DNA from: Actinobacillus porcitonsillarum
GTDB taxonomy: Bacteria > Pseudomonadota > Gammaproteobacteria > Enterobacterales > Pasteurellaceae
DNA length: 64,000 nt
NCBI RefSeq assembly: GCF_003101015.1
Contig: NZ_CP029206.1
Coordinates: 1,685,001-1,749,000, forward strand
Reading direction: 5' to 3'
Part shown: positions 1-9,171 of the stretch, piece after piece
How positions within the stretch are numbered: the first letter of the stretch is position 1
How the letters are laid out: the number at the start of each line of letters is the position of its first letter
The notes under the pieces: model-generated
Seen by the model: the letters and a program-made list of their open reading frames with translations, nothing else
Databases searched by the model: none
Told to the model about the DNA's origin: nothing
Position numbers and translations under genes: made by a program

Positions 1-1
1 G

Positions 2-1279
2 AATTTTGCCAAAAAAGCAGGTGCAGAAGCAGAGGTTAGTGTCACGAAAGTGGCAGGCTTATCGGTTTCAAGTCGCTTGGAACAGGTTGAAAATATTGAA
101 TTTAACAATGACGGCTCTTTAGGGATTTCCGTTTATTTAGGTAAGCGCAAAGGGAATGCTTCAACGTCCGATTTACAAACCGCTTCAATTCAACGAGCGG
201 TGGAATCTGCTCTCGCTATTGCCAAATATACTTCAGAAGATGAATGTACGGGCTTAGCGGATAAAGAGGAAATGGCGTTTGAAGTGCCTGATTTGGAGCT
301 TTATCATCAAGCGGATATTTCCGTTGAACAAGCATTAGAAATGGCGATCAAAACCGAAAATGCCGCTTTAAATGCCGATGAACATATTGTGAACAGTGAA
401 GGTGCAAGTTTTAACTCGCATAGCGGTGTTCGTGTTTATGGAAATACGCACGGCATGTTCCAAAGCTACCTTTCTAGCCGTTATTCACTTTCGTGTAGTG
501 TGATTTCTGCCTATGAAGATCAGCTTGAACGAGATTATGAATATACGATTTCACGTGAATTCGAGAAATTACAATCACCGGAATTGGTAGGGCAGCAAGC
601 TGCATTTAAGGCGGTAGATCGTTTAAATCCCCAAAAAATCAAAACCTGTGAAGTCCCTGTGATTTATTATAACGATGTTGCCACCGGGCTAGTCGGGCAT
701 CTTGCCGGAGCGATTAGCGGTGGTGCTTTATACAGAAAATCCAGCTTCTTGCTCGATCACCTTGGTAAGCAAATTCTACCGGAATGGTTTGCGATTTCGG
801 AAAGACCACATTTATTACGTCAACTCGCATCATCAGCTTTTGATAGCGAAGGTGTAAAAACACAAAATCGAGAAATTATTACCGAAGGTGTATTACAAAC
901 CTATTTAATGACCAGTTATTCGGCTCGTAAAATGGGGTTAAAAACAACAGGACACGCCGGTGGTATTCATAACTGGCTTGTAAAACCAAACCGTACCGGT
1001 GGCTTAGATGCTTTACTCAAAGAAATGGGTACAGGTCTATTGGTAACGGAGTTTCTTGGTTCGGCTATCAATGCCGTAACGGGAGAGTACTCTAGAGGTG
1101 CAGCAGGTTTTTGGGTCGAGAATGGCGAAATCCAATATCCTGTTGCAGAAATTACTATTGCCGGACAACTTCAAGAAATGTTTAAAAATATTGTTGCAGT
1201 CGCAGATGATATTGAACACCGTTCAAATATTCAGACTGGTTCAATTTTAATTGAGAAAATGAAAGTGTCTGGGGAGTAG
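2..1279 (+). CDS. pmbA: PmbA (TldE) metalloprotease subunit, 5' end outside window
   Basis: This is the C-terminal 425 residues or so of PmbA/TldE, which with TldD forms a cytoplasmic metalloprotease that matures microcin B17-type peptides and degrades CcdA in E. coli. The frame is open from base 2 with coding-type residues before the GTG at 50, and PmbA is about 450 residues, so the gene starts upstream of the window and GTG 50 is not the start. Conserved PmbA blocks are visible: NSEGASFNSH, ATGLVGHLAGAISGG, YSARKMGLKTTGHAGG and SRGAAGFWVENGEIQYPV. TldD carries the zinc-binding residues, so this subunit is not expected to be catalytic alone. It converges with purK and ends at a shared hairpin terminator. 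Identification is firm; only the start is missing. Confidence 0.95.
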   Translation, partial: NFAKKAGAEAEVSVTKVAGLSVSSRLEQVENIEFNNDGSLGISVYLGKRKGNASTSDLQTASIQRAVESALAIAKYTSEDECTGLADKEEMAFEVPDLELYHQADISVEQALEMAIKTENAALNADEHIVNSEGASFNSHSGVRVYGNTHGMFQSYLSSRYSLSCSVISAYEDQLERDYEYTISREFEKLQSPELVGQQAAFKAVDRLNPQKIKTCEVPVIYYNDVATGLVGHLAGAISGGALYRKSSFLLDHLGKQILPEWFAISERPHLLRQLASSAFDSEGVKTQNREIITEGVLQTYLMTSYSARKMGLKTTGHAGGIHNWLVKPNRTGGLDALLKEMGTGLLVTEFLGSAINAVTGEYSRGAAGFWVENGEIQYPVAEITIAGQLQEMFKNIVAVADDIEHRSNIQTGSILIEKMKVSGE

Positions 1280-1318
1280 TTGCAAGAAGAGGTTAAAAAA
1301 TTAGATCTTTTACAAATT

Positions 1319-1351
1319 TAAAAGGGCAAATAAGTGATATTTGCCCTTTTT
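1319..1351. terminator. Bidirectional terminator between pmbA and purK
   Basis: A 10-bp perfect stem, AAAGGGCAAA against TTTGCCCTTT (1321-1330 and 1340-1349), has A-rich and T-rich flanks on the two sides. It lies between two convergent genes and can serve both. Confidence 0.85.
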
Positions 1352-1358
1352 GCTAAAT

Positions 1359-2447
1359 TTAGGCGAGTTTTGCGATTACCCAATCCAGCCCTGAATTAAA
1401 ATCTTCCGTTAAATTTGGTCGGAGCTGTTCAAGGAGATCGATAAGAACATTTTTATCGGGATGACAAAGATTTATGTGCCCCACCTTTCTACCCGCTCGA
1501 ACTTCTTTACCATACCAATGGAGTTGAGCAAAAGGAAGATTTAACCATTGGTTAGTATGCTCAATGCCGATAAGATTGACCATCACACTTGGTGCTATTG
1601 GTGTCAATTTGGGGGTTGGTAGGTCTAATAATGCTCTAAGGTGTAGTTCAAATTGACTAATTGAGCAGCCTAATTGGGTCCAGTGGCCACTATTGTGTAC
1701 ACGCGGTGCAAGTTCATTGATGAGAAGTTTATCTCCCACCACAAAACATTCCATTGCCATGACACCTACATAATCCAATTCTTGCATAATCGCGCCAAGC
1801 ATTTTTTCAGCTTGAGCTTGGAATATGTCCTGATTAGGTAGCGTTACATCTGATACACTGTAACGTAAAATACCATTTTGTTGGAGGTTATGCGTAATAG
1901 GGTAGAAGCGTGTTGAACCATCTCTAAATCTTGCACCTACCACTGAAATCTCGCCATCAAAGGGAATGAATTTTTCGACAATCACTTCGCCGAATAGATC
2001 ATCGGTAATTTGGTCGGTATTTTCTGCGGTAACGATCCATTGCCCTCTGCCGTCATACCCTCCTGTACGGCGTTTAACAACGACTTTCTCGCCAATTTCG
2101 GTAAAAATTTGCTGCCACTGCGCTTTATTCTCAAGAAGTTTCCACGGAGAAGTAGAAAGATTTAACTGATTGAGTAGGCTTTTTTGTGTAAAACGATCCG
2201 CTAAACGTCCGAAAACATTAAGGTTCACAAAATTTTTGTGATTACCTAACAGTTGGGTAAGCGGTGTATCTGCCCAGCGTTCAATTTCTGCTGTAATAAT
2301 GCTGTTTTCTTCAAGTTCAAAAACATCCGCATCGAAGGCAAGTGGTTTAACTTCAATATCTAGTGGTGCACCTGCATAGCGTAACATTCTGCCAAGTTGT
2401 CCGTTTCCTAGAACATAAATGGGTGGGTAGATTGCACTTTTTTGCAT
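1359..2447 (-). CDS. purK: 5-(carboxyamino)imidazole ribonucleotide synthase PurK
   Basis: PurK uses ATP and bicarbonate to carboxylate aminoimidazole ribonucleotide to N5-CAIR, the substrate of PurE, in de novo purine synthesis. The 362-residue protein has the N-terminal nucleotide-binding GNGQLGRM motif (about residues 14-21), then an ATP-grasp domain with VVVKRRTGGYDGRGQW, and the NELAPRVHNSGHWT motif near residue 225. Length fits the family (355 in E. coli). It is the last gene of the minus-strand run purE-ansA-purK, 19 bases after ansA, so it should share the PurR-type control seen ahead of purE. ansA between purE and purK is unusual, as these two are normally adjacent. Confidence 0.96.
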   Translation of the reverse strand: MQKSAIYPPIYVLGNGQLGRMLRYAGAPLDIEVKPLAFDADVFELEENSIITAEIERWADTPLTQLLGNHKNFVNLNVFGRLADRFTQKSLLNQLNLSTSPWKLLENKAQWQQIFTEIGEKVVVKRRTGGYDGRGQWIVTAENTDQITDDLFGEVIVEKFIPFDGEISVVGARFRDGSTRFYPITHNLQQNGILRYSVSDVTLPNQDIFQAQAEKMLGAIMQELDYVGVMAMECFVVGDKLLINELAPRVHNSGHWTQLGCSISQFELHLRALLDLPTPKLTPIAPSVMVNLIGIEHTNQWLNLPFAQLHWYGKEVRAGRKVGHINLCHPDKNVLIDLLEQLRPNLTEDFNSGLDWVIAKLA

Positions 2448-2466
2448 TTGAATTAACCTCGTAAAA

Positions 2467-3432
2467 TTAGAAGTAGTCGGCTAATGGTTTTTCTCGTTGC
2501 TGATTAAGCAATACCATTAACTTGATGCGGGCTTTTTGACCGCTTAACCCCGTGGTAAAAATAACGCCTTGTTGTTTAAGTTGTTTTCCTCCCCCAACAT
2601 AATCATACACGTCTTGTGTTACTCCGTGAAAGGCTCTAGAAACAAGTACAACAGGAATGCTGTTTTCTAATAAGGCTTTAACACCTTTTAAACTAGCCGG
2701 CGGTAAATTTCCAGCACCTAAGGCTTCAATAACCACACCATCACAACCGTGATGAGCAAGTTGCTCTAATAGGAAACTATCCATTCCGGCATAGGCTTTA
2801 ACGAGTTGAATGTTCGATTTGGTAATTTCACGAATCGGGAAGCGTTCGTAATGGCTTAGTTGTTGGAAATAAAGCACTTTATTTTTTGCTATTAATCCAC
2901 AAGGACCAAACGTTGGTGTTTGGAATGTCGCTACGTTAGTCGTATGCGTTTTGGTAACAAACTTCGCATTATGAACTTCATCGTTCATTACAACTAAAAC
3001 GCCTTTTCCTTTGGACTCTTCACTTAACGCAACTAAAATTGCGCTTTGGAGGTTGATTAAGCCGTCCGCCCCTAATTCGTTACTTGAACGCATTGCACCG
3101 GTAATGGCAACAGGAACATTGATGTTTAGAGCTAAATCAAGAAAATAAGCGGTTTCTTCGAGCGTATCGGTGCCGTGGGTGATCACGATACCGTCAAAAT
3201 GTTCTTCGTTTACCGCTTTTTCAATACGACTTTTAAGCAATAACCAATGTTCAAGGTTAATATGTGGAGAAGGCACATTTAAAACAGCTTCTTGAGAGAG
3301 TTCCGCTGGATGATTTAAACGCTCAAGCGCATCTAATAATGGATTACGAGCAGAAGGGGAGACTTTTCCATCTTCCCCTTCGCTCATCGAAATGGTGCCG
3401 CCTGTGTGTAAAATAAGAATACGTTTTGCCAT
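2467..3432 (-). CDS. ansA: Cytoplasmic L-asparaginase I
   Basis: Type I asparaginase hydrolyses L-asparagine to aspartate and ammonia in the cytoplasm. The 321 residues begin with the catalytic motif HTGGTISM (nucleophile Thr13) and carry the second active-site motif HGTDTLEET near residue 88. There is no signal peptide, which separates it from periplasmic AnsB. It lies between purE (10-base gap upstream) and purK (19-base gap downstream) on the same strand, so it is probably cotranscribed from the PurR-controlled purE promoter. A metabolic link is plausible because aspartate donates nitrogen at two later steps of purine synthesis, but that is inference. Confidence 0.95.
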   Translation of the reverse strand: MAKRILILHTGGTISMSEGEDGKVSPSARNPLLDALERLNHPAELSQEAVLNVPSPHINLEHWLLLKSRIEKAVNEEHFDGIVITHGTDTLEETAYFLDLALNINVPVAITGAMRSSNELGADGLINLQSAILVALSEESKGKGVLVVMNDEVHNAKFVTKTHTTNVATFQTPTFGPCGLIAKNKVLYFQQLSHYERFPIREITKSNIQLVKAYAGMDSFLLEQLAHHGCDGVVIEALGAGNLPPASLKGVKALLENSIPVVLVSRAFHGVTQDVYDYVGGGKQLKQQGVIFTTGLSGQKARIKLMVLLNQQREKPLADYF

Positions 3433-3442
3433 ATTATTCTGC

Positions 3443-3937
3443 TTATTCCACTCGAGGATCCGGATTATCTAAAACCAGCTGGGTTTGAGCGTGGCGGAAG
3501 GCATGTAATTTTGCAGCAAACTCTGGTTTGAATGCGGCTAAAATTTGTGCTGCAAGTAGCCCCGCATTTGCTGCACCGGCAGGACCAATTGCCAATGTAC
3601 CGACCGGAATACCTTTTGGCATCTGTACGATAGAGTAAAGACTATCAACGCCGCTTAACATTGAGCTTTTAACAGGAACGCCAAGTACCGGGACAATAGT
3701 TTTAGCTGCAATCATACCTGGTAAATGTGCCGCACCGCCTGCGCCTGCAATAATCACTTTATAGCCGTTTTTTTCGGCATTTTCAGCAAAAGAGAAGAGT
3801 TTATCCGGCGTGCGGTGTGCAGAAACAACTTCAACGTGGTAGGGTAATTCGAATTGATCTAAAATTTGGGTTGCTTCGGACATGGTTGCCCAGTCGCTTT
3901 TAGATCCCATAACAATAGCAATTTCAGGACGATTCAT
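3443..3937 (-). CDS. purE: N5-carboxyaminoimidazole ribonucleotide mutase PurE
   Basis: PurE moves the carboxyl group of N5-CAIR to give CAIR in purine synthesis. The 164-residue form from the ATG ending at 3937 starts [16 protein letters not shown], matching the family start; the frame extends 29 codons further upstream, but that part is not PurE-like and runs into the operator. A GGA-type ribosome site precedes the chosen ATG. Motifs seen are GSKSDW (residues 11-16), SAHRTP and [11 protein letters not shown]. It is the first gene of the minus-strand purE-ansA-purK operon and has a PurR-type box 48 bases before the start. Confidence 0.96.
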   Translation of the reverse strand: MNRPEIAIVMGSKSDWATMSEATQILDQFELPYHVEVVSAHRTPDKLFSFAENAEKNGYKVIIAGAGGAAHLPGMIAAKTIVPVLGVPVKSSMLSGVDSLYSIVQMPKGIPVGTLAIGPAGAANAGLLAAQILAAFKPEFAAKLHAFRHAQTQLVLDNPDPRVE

Positions 3938-3984
3938 TTTTTCTTTTCCATGATTTAAAAAATTGTGCATAAGCATACCACAAA

Positions 3985-4000
3985 AGGCAATCGGTTGCCT
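3985..4000 (-). promoter_or_regulatory. PurR-type operator upstream of purE
   Basis: The 16-mer AGGCAATCGGTTGCCT is a perfect inverted repeat apart from its two central pairs, and it fits the PurR operator ACGCAAACGTTTGCGT at the conserved GCAA, central CG and TTGC positions. It lies 48 bases before the purE ATG in the promoter region shared divergently with sspA. PurR with hypoxanthine or guanine represses purEK in E. coli, so this placement is expected. Confidence 0.8.
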
Positions 4001-4111
4001 GTCTATTTTTATGTTATGTTTCAAGCGGTTAATTTTTGTGATTATATTACAAAGATATGGGGCTATTCATCTAAATGGCTGTTTAAATGCTATTATTTTG
4101 ATAGTAGCTTA

Positions 4112-4120
4112 TGTTATAAT
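4112..4120 (+). promoter_or_regulatory. Extended -10 promoter for sspAB
   Basis: A consensus TATAAT at 4115-4120 is preceded by TGT, giving an extended -10 element, 38 bases before the sspA ATG. No good -35 hexamer is seen at normal spacing, which an extended -10 can tolerate. Confidence 0.6.
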
Positions 4121-4158
4121 AACCTACTATTCTTAAATGAGTTATCGGAGAAGTAATA

Positions 4159-4803
4159 ATGACAAACAGTGCAAATAAACGTTCTGTAACCACACTTTTT
4201 TCAGAAAAGACGGATATTTATAGTCATCAGGTGCGTATTGTATTAGCTGAAAAAGGCGTACCTTATGAGATTGAGAACATCGCTCCCGATACCATTTCAG
4301 AAGACCTTGCTGAAGTGAATCCTTATGGTAGCGTACCAACTTTAGTGGATCGTGATTTAGTGTTATTTAATTCACGTATTATTATGGAGTATTTGGATGA
4401 GCGTTTTCCACATCCGCCGTTAATGCCGGTTTACCCTGTTTCACGTGCTAAATGCCGTTTAACCATGTTCCGTATTGAACAAGACTGGTACTCATTGATC
4501 GATATCGTAAATAAAGATCCTGCTTCAGCGGAAGGACAAAAAGCATTAGCCCAATTACGCGATGAAATTCTTGGTCTTGCTCCGGTTTTTGAAGCAATGC
4601 CGTATTTTATGAGTGAAGAATTCAGCCTAACAGACTGCTATATTGCACCGTTACTTTGGAGAATGGTTAATTTAGGTGTTGAATTTACCGGAAATGGTGC
4701 GAAACCAATTAAAAACTATATGAGCCGTGTGTTTGCACGTGATAGTTTTGTTCAATCTGTTGGTGGTGCGGCTCCAAAACATTTAATGGATGATAAAGAT
4801 TAA
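4159..4803 (+). CDS. sspA: Stringent starvation protein A
   Basis: SspA is a glutathione S-transferase-fold protein that binds RNA polymerase; in E. coli it lowers H-NS levels and supports stationary-phase and acid survival, and in Francisella and Yersinia its relatives affect virulence gene expression. The 214 residues show a thioredoxin-like N-terminal half (LFSEKTDIYSHQVRIVLAEK, then PYGSVPTLVDRDLVLFNSRI) and an all-helical C-terminal half. Length matches E. coli (212). The ATG at 4159 follows a GGAG site. Its stop overlaps the sspB start by one base, so the pair is translationally coupled. Confidence 0.96.
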   Translation: MTNSANKRSVTTLFSEKTDIYSHQVRIVLAEKGVPYEIENIAPDTISEDLAEVNPYGSVPTLVDRDLVLFNSRIIMEYLDERFPHPPLMPVYPVSRAKCRLTMFRIEQDWYSLIDIVNKDPASAEGQKALAQLRDEILGLAPVFEAMPYFMSEEFSLTDCYIAPLLWRMVNLGVEFTGNGAKPIKNYMSRVFARDSFVQSVGGAAPKHLMDDKD

Positions 4804-5222
4804 TGAAACCGTTACGTCCTTACGTTTATTACGCTTACTATAATTGGATTACAGATAACGATAATACGCCTTACTTACTCGTGAATTGCGATTATCCGAA
4901 TGTGGATGTGCCAATGGAGTATGTACGTGAAGGGAAAATTATTTTAAATATTGCCCAACGTTCTATCGGTAATTATGTCGTCAATGATGAAAGTATTAGC
5001 TTTAGCGCTAGATTTCAGGGAATGTTGCGAGATATTTATATTCCATTCGGCGCTGTTGAAGCGTTATATGCACAAGAAACCGGCGATGGAATTATGTTCC
5101 AAGAAGAAGCTTATTATAGTGAACAAAGCTATTTAGAAAGAACCTCTATAGCAGAAAGCAATGAGGTAAAAGCTAAAAAAGTTGTGAAGAAAAAATCCTC
5201 ACATCTGAAGCTAGTTAAGTAA
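4803..5222 (+). CDS. sspB: ClpXP adaptor protein SspB
   Basis: SspB binds ssrA-tagged peptides released from stalled ribosomes and delivers them to ClpXP for degradation. The 139-residue protein has the folded tag-binding domain (about residues 1-105, beginning MKPLRPYVYYAYYNWITDN), then a variable linker, and a basic C-terminal tail ending SSHLKLVK, the short motif that docks on the ClpX N domain. The ATG overlaps the last base of sspA. The transcription unit closes at a strong hairpin 10 bases further on. Confidence 0.95.
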   Translation: MKPLRPYVYYAYYNWITDNDNTPYLLVNCDYPNVDVPMEYVREGKIILNIAQRSIGNYVVNDESISFSARFQGMLRDIYIPFGAVEALYAQETGDGIMFQEEAYYSEQSYLERTSIAESNEVKAKKVVKKKSSHLKLVK

Positions 5223-5231
5223 TTGATTTTT

Positions 5232-5267
5232 AAACCTCAATAAATTCATTTTTATTGAGGTTTTTTA
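5232..5267 (+). terminator. Rho-independent terminator of sspAB
   Basis: Stem AAACCTCAATAAA pairs with TTTATTGAGGTTT around a five-base loop and is followed by a T run. Confidence 0.9.
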
Positions 5268-5339
5268 TTATGAATTTGATAATCGCTCTTCCAAAAATTT
5301 GTAAATTTAGAGTAAAATCAAACCGCTTATCAGAAATAA

Positions 5340-6188
<849 letters not shown>

Positions 6189-6207
6189 ACGTTGAAAGGA
6201 AGATGAA

Positions 6208-7341
6208 ATGACAAAATTTAATAATATTGAAACAACATTAGTTCAGCTTGGTAACCGCTCTGATCCTCGTACAGGAGCTGTTGCAACGCCGATTATATTA
6301 TCGACCGCTTACGGACGCGAAGGGCTTGGCGAATCAACAGGCTGGGATTATACTCGTACTAAAAACCCTACCCGTGCCGTATTAGAACAAGGCATTGCCG
6401 ATTTAGAAGGTGGCGATGCGGGTTTTGCGATGTCTTCAGGTATGGCTGCAATTCAATTAGTGATGTCGCTTTTCAAAGCACCTGATGAATGGATTATTTC
6501 AAGCGATGTTTATGGTGGTTCATACCGCTTATTTGATTTTAGCCATAAAAATCACGGCACATTAAAACCAGTTTATGTGAATACAGCCGATTTAAATGCG
6601 ATTGAAGCAGCAATTACGCCAAATACAAAGGCGATTTTTGTTGAAACACCTTCAAATCCTCTTATGGAAGAGTGTGATGTTGCCGCTATTTCAAAAATTG
6701 CGAAAAAACACAATTTAATGTTAATTGTGGATAATACCTTCTTAACGCCGGTATTATTCCGCCCGATTGAACACGGTGCTGATATTGTGATTCATAGTGC
6801 GACTAAATACTTAGCAGGGCATAATGATGTGTTAGCTGGTTTGATTGTTGCCAAAGATTCGGAAGCAACGAAAGTCAATGGGCAGAACTTAACGGAACGT
6901 TTATTTTATTTCCAAAACTGTGCCGGTGCGGTGCTTTCTCCGTTTGATTCTTATCTAGCCGTTCGTGGCTTAAAAACCTTGGCATTACGTATGGAACGCC
7001 ATCAATCAAATGCAACGGAATTAGCAAAATTCTTAAAAGAGCAACCGGAAATTGATAGTGTGTTATATTCGGGTAAAAGTGGTATGTTATCTTTCCGCTT
7101 ACAAAAAGAAGAGTGGGTGCCATTATTTTTAAAAGCGATGAAGCTTATTACCTTTGCAGAAAGCTTAGGGGGAACAGAGAGCTTTATTACTTATCCGGCA
7201 ACACAAACGCATATGGATATTCCGGAACAGGAGCGTATTGCTCGTGGTATTACCAATACCTTATTACGCTTCTCAGTGGGTTTAGAACACGTGGAAGATT
7301 TAAAAGCGGACTTACGTAGAGCGTTTGATCAATTGAAATAA
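6208..7341 (+). CDS. metI: MetI-type cystathionine gamma-synthase / O-acetylhomoserine thiolyase
   Basis: This is a PLP enzyme of the Cys/Met metabolism family, 377 residues, with the PLP lysine K200 in HSATKYLAGHND. By recall its closest well-studied match is Bacillus subtilis MetI, which makes cystathionine (or homocysteine from sulfide) from O-acetylhomoserine; shared blocks include QLGNRSDPRTGAVATPI, TAYGREGLGESTGWDYTRTK, GMLSFRLQKEEWV and GGTESFITYPATQTHMDIP. The enteric MetB and MetC are clearly less similar. Within the family, gamma-synthase, beta-lyase and thiolyase cannot be told apart by motifs alone, so substrate choice is uncertain. It lies 19 bases after dapB and before a terminator; both genes serve aspartate-family amino acid synthesis. 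Confidence 0.85.
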   Translation: MTKFNNIETTLVQLGNRSDPRTGAVATPIILSTAYGREGLGESTGWDYTRTKNPTRAVLEQGIADLEGGDAGFAMSSGMAAIQLVMSLFKAPDEWIISSDVYGGSYRLFDFSHKNHGTLKPVYVNTADLNAIEAAITPNTKAIFVETPSNPLMEECDVAAISKIAKKHNLMLIVDNTFLTPVLFRPIEHGADIVIHSATKYLAGHNDVLAGLIVAKDSEATKVNGQNLTERLFYFQNCAGAVLSPFDSYLAVRGLKTLALRMERHQSNATELAKFLKEQPEIDSVLYSGKSGMLSFRLQKEEWVPLFLKAMKLITFAESLGGTESFITYPATQTHMDIPEQERIARGITNTLLRFSVGLEHVEDLKADLRRAFDQLK

Positions 7342-7357
7342 TCATCTCTATAGAATA

Positions 7358-7387
7358 AAAGGCATACTATTATATAGTATGCTTTTT
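7358..7387 (+). terminator. Terminator after metI-like gene
   Basis: Eight-base stem GCATACTA/TAGTATGC (7362-7369, 7375-7382), loop TTATA, then five T residues. Confidence 0.88.
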
Positions 7388-7400
7388 ATTTAAAAATCAT

Positions 7401-7429
7401 TTGCATTTAGATTTATTGTTTCATATAAT
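7401..7429 (+). promoter_or_regulatory. sitA promoter
   Basis: TTGCAT (7401-7406) and a consensus TATAAT (7424-7429) are 17 bases apart, ending 36 bases before the sitA ATG. The palindrome ATGGTAAAACCAT (7428-7440) covers the predicted transcription start and could bind a metal-dependent repressor, but it does not clearly match a Fur or MntR box. Confidence 0.7.
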
Positions 7430-7465
7430 GGTAAAACCATAATTAAAAAAGGGAGATTTATCTAA

Positions 7466-8344
7466 ATGAAAAAACTTTTAATTGCATTAACTACATTATT
7501 TATTACCGCAATGCCTCTTTCGGCTAAACCATTTAAAGTGGTTACGACCTTTACGGTTATTCAAGACATTGCTCAAAATGTCGCAGGGGATAAGGCGGTG
7601 GTCGAATCGATCACCAAACCAGGTGCGGAAATCCACGATTATCAACCAACGCCACAGGATATTGTGAAAGCACAATCTGCGGATTTGGTGTTGTGGAATG
7701 GTATGAACCTTGAAAGTTGGTTTGAGCGTTTCTTTGCACAGGTGAAAGATAAGCCTGCGGTTGTGGTAACGGAAGGCATTGAGCCAATTTCAATCTACGA
7801 AGGACCTTACAAAGATAAGCCAAACCCACACGCTTGGATGTCTACGAAAAATGCCTTGATTTATATTGAGAATATTCGCCAAGCCTTAGTAAAATACGAT
7901 CCAGCAAATGCTGAAGCCTATAATGCGAATGCAAAAGCCTATGCCGATAAGATCGTTGCCTTAGATCAGCCGTTGCGTGAGCGTTTGGCAAAAGTACCTG
8001 AAGCACAACGTTGGTTAGTGACGAGCGAAGGGGCGTTTAGCTATCTTGCTAGAGATTATGGCTTCAAAGAGTTATATCTTTGGGCGATTAACCAAGATGA
8101 ACAAGGTACGCCAAAACAGATCCGCAAAGTGATCGACCAAGTGCGTAAACATCAAATTCCAGTGGTATTTAGCGAAAGTACCATTTCAGATAAACCGGCT
8201 AAACAAGTGGCAAAAGAGAGTAAAGCACGCTATGGCGGTGTGTTATATGTGGACTCTCTCTCAACCAAAGATGGCAAAGTACCAACCTATATTGATTTAC
8301 TTAATGTGACGGTAAGTACTATTGTTGCTGGATTTGAAAAATAA
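7466..8344 (+). CDS. sitA: Periplasmic Mn/Fe/Zn-binding protein of SitABCD (YfeABCD) importer
   Basis: This is a cluster 9 (TroA/SitA-type) substrate-binding protein that captures Mn2+, Fe2+ or Zn2+ in the periplasm and passes it to the SitBCD membrane complex. A signal peptide covers about residues 1-20 (MKKLLIALTTLFITAMPLSA, cut before KPF). Metal ligand motifs are in place: GAEIHDYQPTP (His near 57), NPHAWMS (His near 122), the glutamate in TSEGAFSYL and the Asp/Glu of FSESTISDK. There is no long His-rich loop, which argues for a manganese/iron protein over a ZnuA-type zinc protein. It heads the sitABCD operon; a hairpin in the 62-base gap to sitB may reduce downstream expression. Confidence 0.92.
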   Translation: MKKLLIALTTLFITAMPLSAKPFKVVTTFTVIQDIAQNVAGDKAVVESITKPGAEIHDYQPTPQDIVKAQSADLVLWNGMNLESWFERFFAQVKDKPAVVVTEGIEPISIYEGPYKDKPNPHAWMSTKNALIYIENIRQALVKYDPANAEAYNANAKAYADKIVALDQPLRERLAKVPEAQRWLVTSEGAFSYLARDYGFKELYLWAINQDEQGTPKQIRKVIDQVRKHQIPVVFSESTISDKPAKQVAKESKARYGGVLYVDSLSTKDGKVPTYIDLLNVTVSTIVAGFEK

Positions 8345-8352
8345 AACGATTT

Positions 8353-8375
8353 GGGCGAACCGCTTTGGTTCGCCC
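8353..8375. repeat. GTAGGG-type palindrome between sitA and sitB
   Basis: GGGCGAACC pairs with GGTTCGCCC around a five-base loop. On the minus strand it reads GTAGGGCGAACC onwards, resembling the other GTAGGG palindromes in this window. With no T run after it, it is more likely an RNA-stabilising or attenuating hairpin than a strong terminator. Confidence 0.7.
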
Positions 8376-8406
8376 TACATTTACAAAATAGGATTACCTA
8401 ACAAAT

Positions 8407-9168
8407 ATGAACATTCCCCTGAGTTCTCTTTCTGTTTCTGATGTCACCGTTCGTTATAGCAACGGACACACGGCAATTCACGATGTTACTTTTCGCCTTG
8501 ACGGCGGCACAATCTGTGCATTACTTGGGGTGAACGGCAGTGGCAAATCAACCTTATTTAAAAGCATTATGGGCTTAGTTCAGCCAAAAGGAAAGATTGA
8601 ATTATGCGGACTGCCTGTCAATCAAGCCTTAAAACGCAATCTTGTTGCTTATGTGCCACAAAGTGAAGAAGTGGACTGGCAATTTCCTGTATCGGTTTAT
8701 GATGTAGTAATGATGGGGCGTTATGGCTATATGAATTTTCTGCGTATCCCTTCTGCTGTGGATAAGCAAAAAGTTGCGGAAGCAATGGATCGGGTCAATA
8801 TTGCTCACCTTGCGGATCGTCAAATCGGCGAGCTTTCTGGGGGGCAGAAAAAACGCGTGTTTTTAGCACGTTCGCTTGCTCAAGAGAGCAAAATTATCTT
8901 ACTTGACGAACCTTTCACTGGCGTGGACGTAAATACCGAAAATGCGATCATCGATCTGCTCAAACAGCTTCGGGATAGCGGTCACTTAATCCTTGTTTCT
9001 ACCCATAATTTAGCCGCCGTACCAAGTTTTTGTGATCAAGCGGTAATGATTAATCGCACAGTGTTGGCAACAGGAACGATCGAAACAACATTCACCCCTG
9101 AAAATCTTGAGCGAGTGTTTGGCGGTGTCTTGCGTTATCAGCAGTTACTCGGAGAACATAAGGAATAA
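8407..9168 (+). CDS. sitB: ATP-binding subunit of metal importer SitB
   Basis: This is the ATPase of the Mn/Fe ABC importer. The 253 residues contain Walker [10 protein letters not shown] (41-49), Q-loop YVPQ, signature LSGGQKKR, Walker [10 protein letters not shown] and switch histidine STHN in order, with the compact length of the TroB/SitB/YfeB family. The start is ATG 8407. The ribosome site is weak, which may matter because the sitA-sitB gap also holds a hairpin. It lies three bases before sitC. Confidence 0.93.
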   Translation: MNIPLSSLSVSDVTVRYSNGHTAIHDVTFRLDGGTICALLGVNGSGKSTLFKSIMGLVQPKGKIELCGLPVNQALKRNLVAYVPQSEEVDWQFPVSVYDVVMMGRYGYMNFLRIPSAVDKQKVAEAMDRVNIAHLADRQIGELSGGQKKRVFLARSLAQESKIILLDEPFTGVDVNTENAIIDLLKQLRDSGHLILVSTHNLAAVPSFCDQAVMINRTVLATGTIETTFTPENLERVFGGVLRYQQLLGEHKE

Positions 9169-9171
9169 TCA

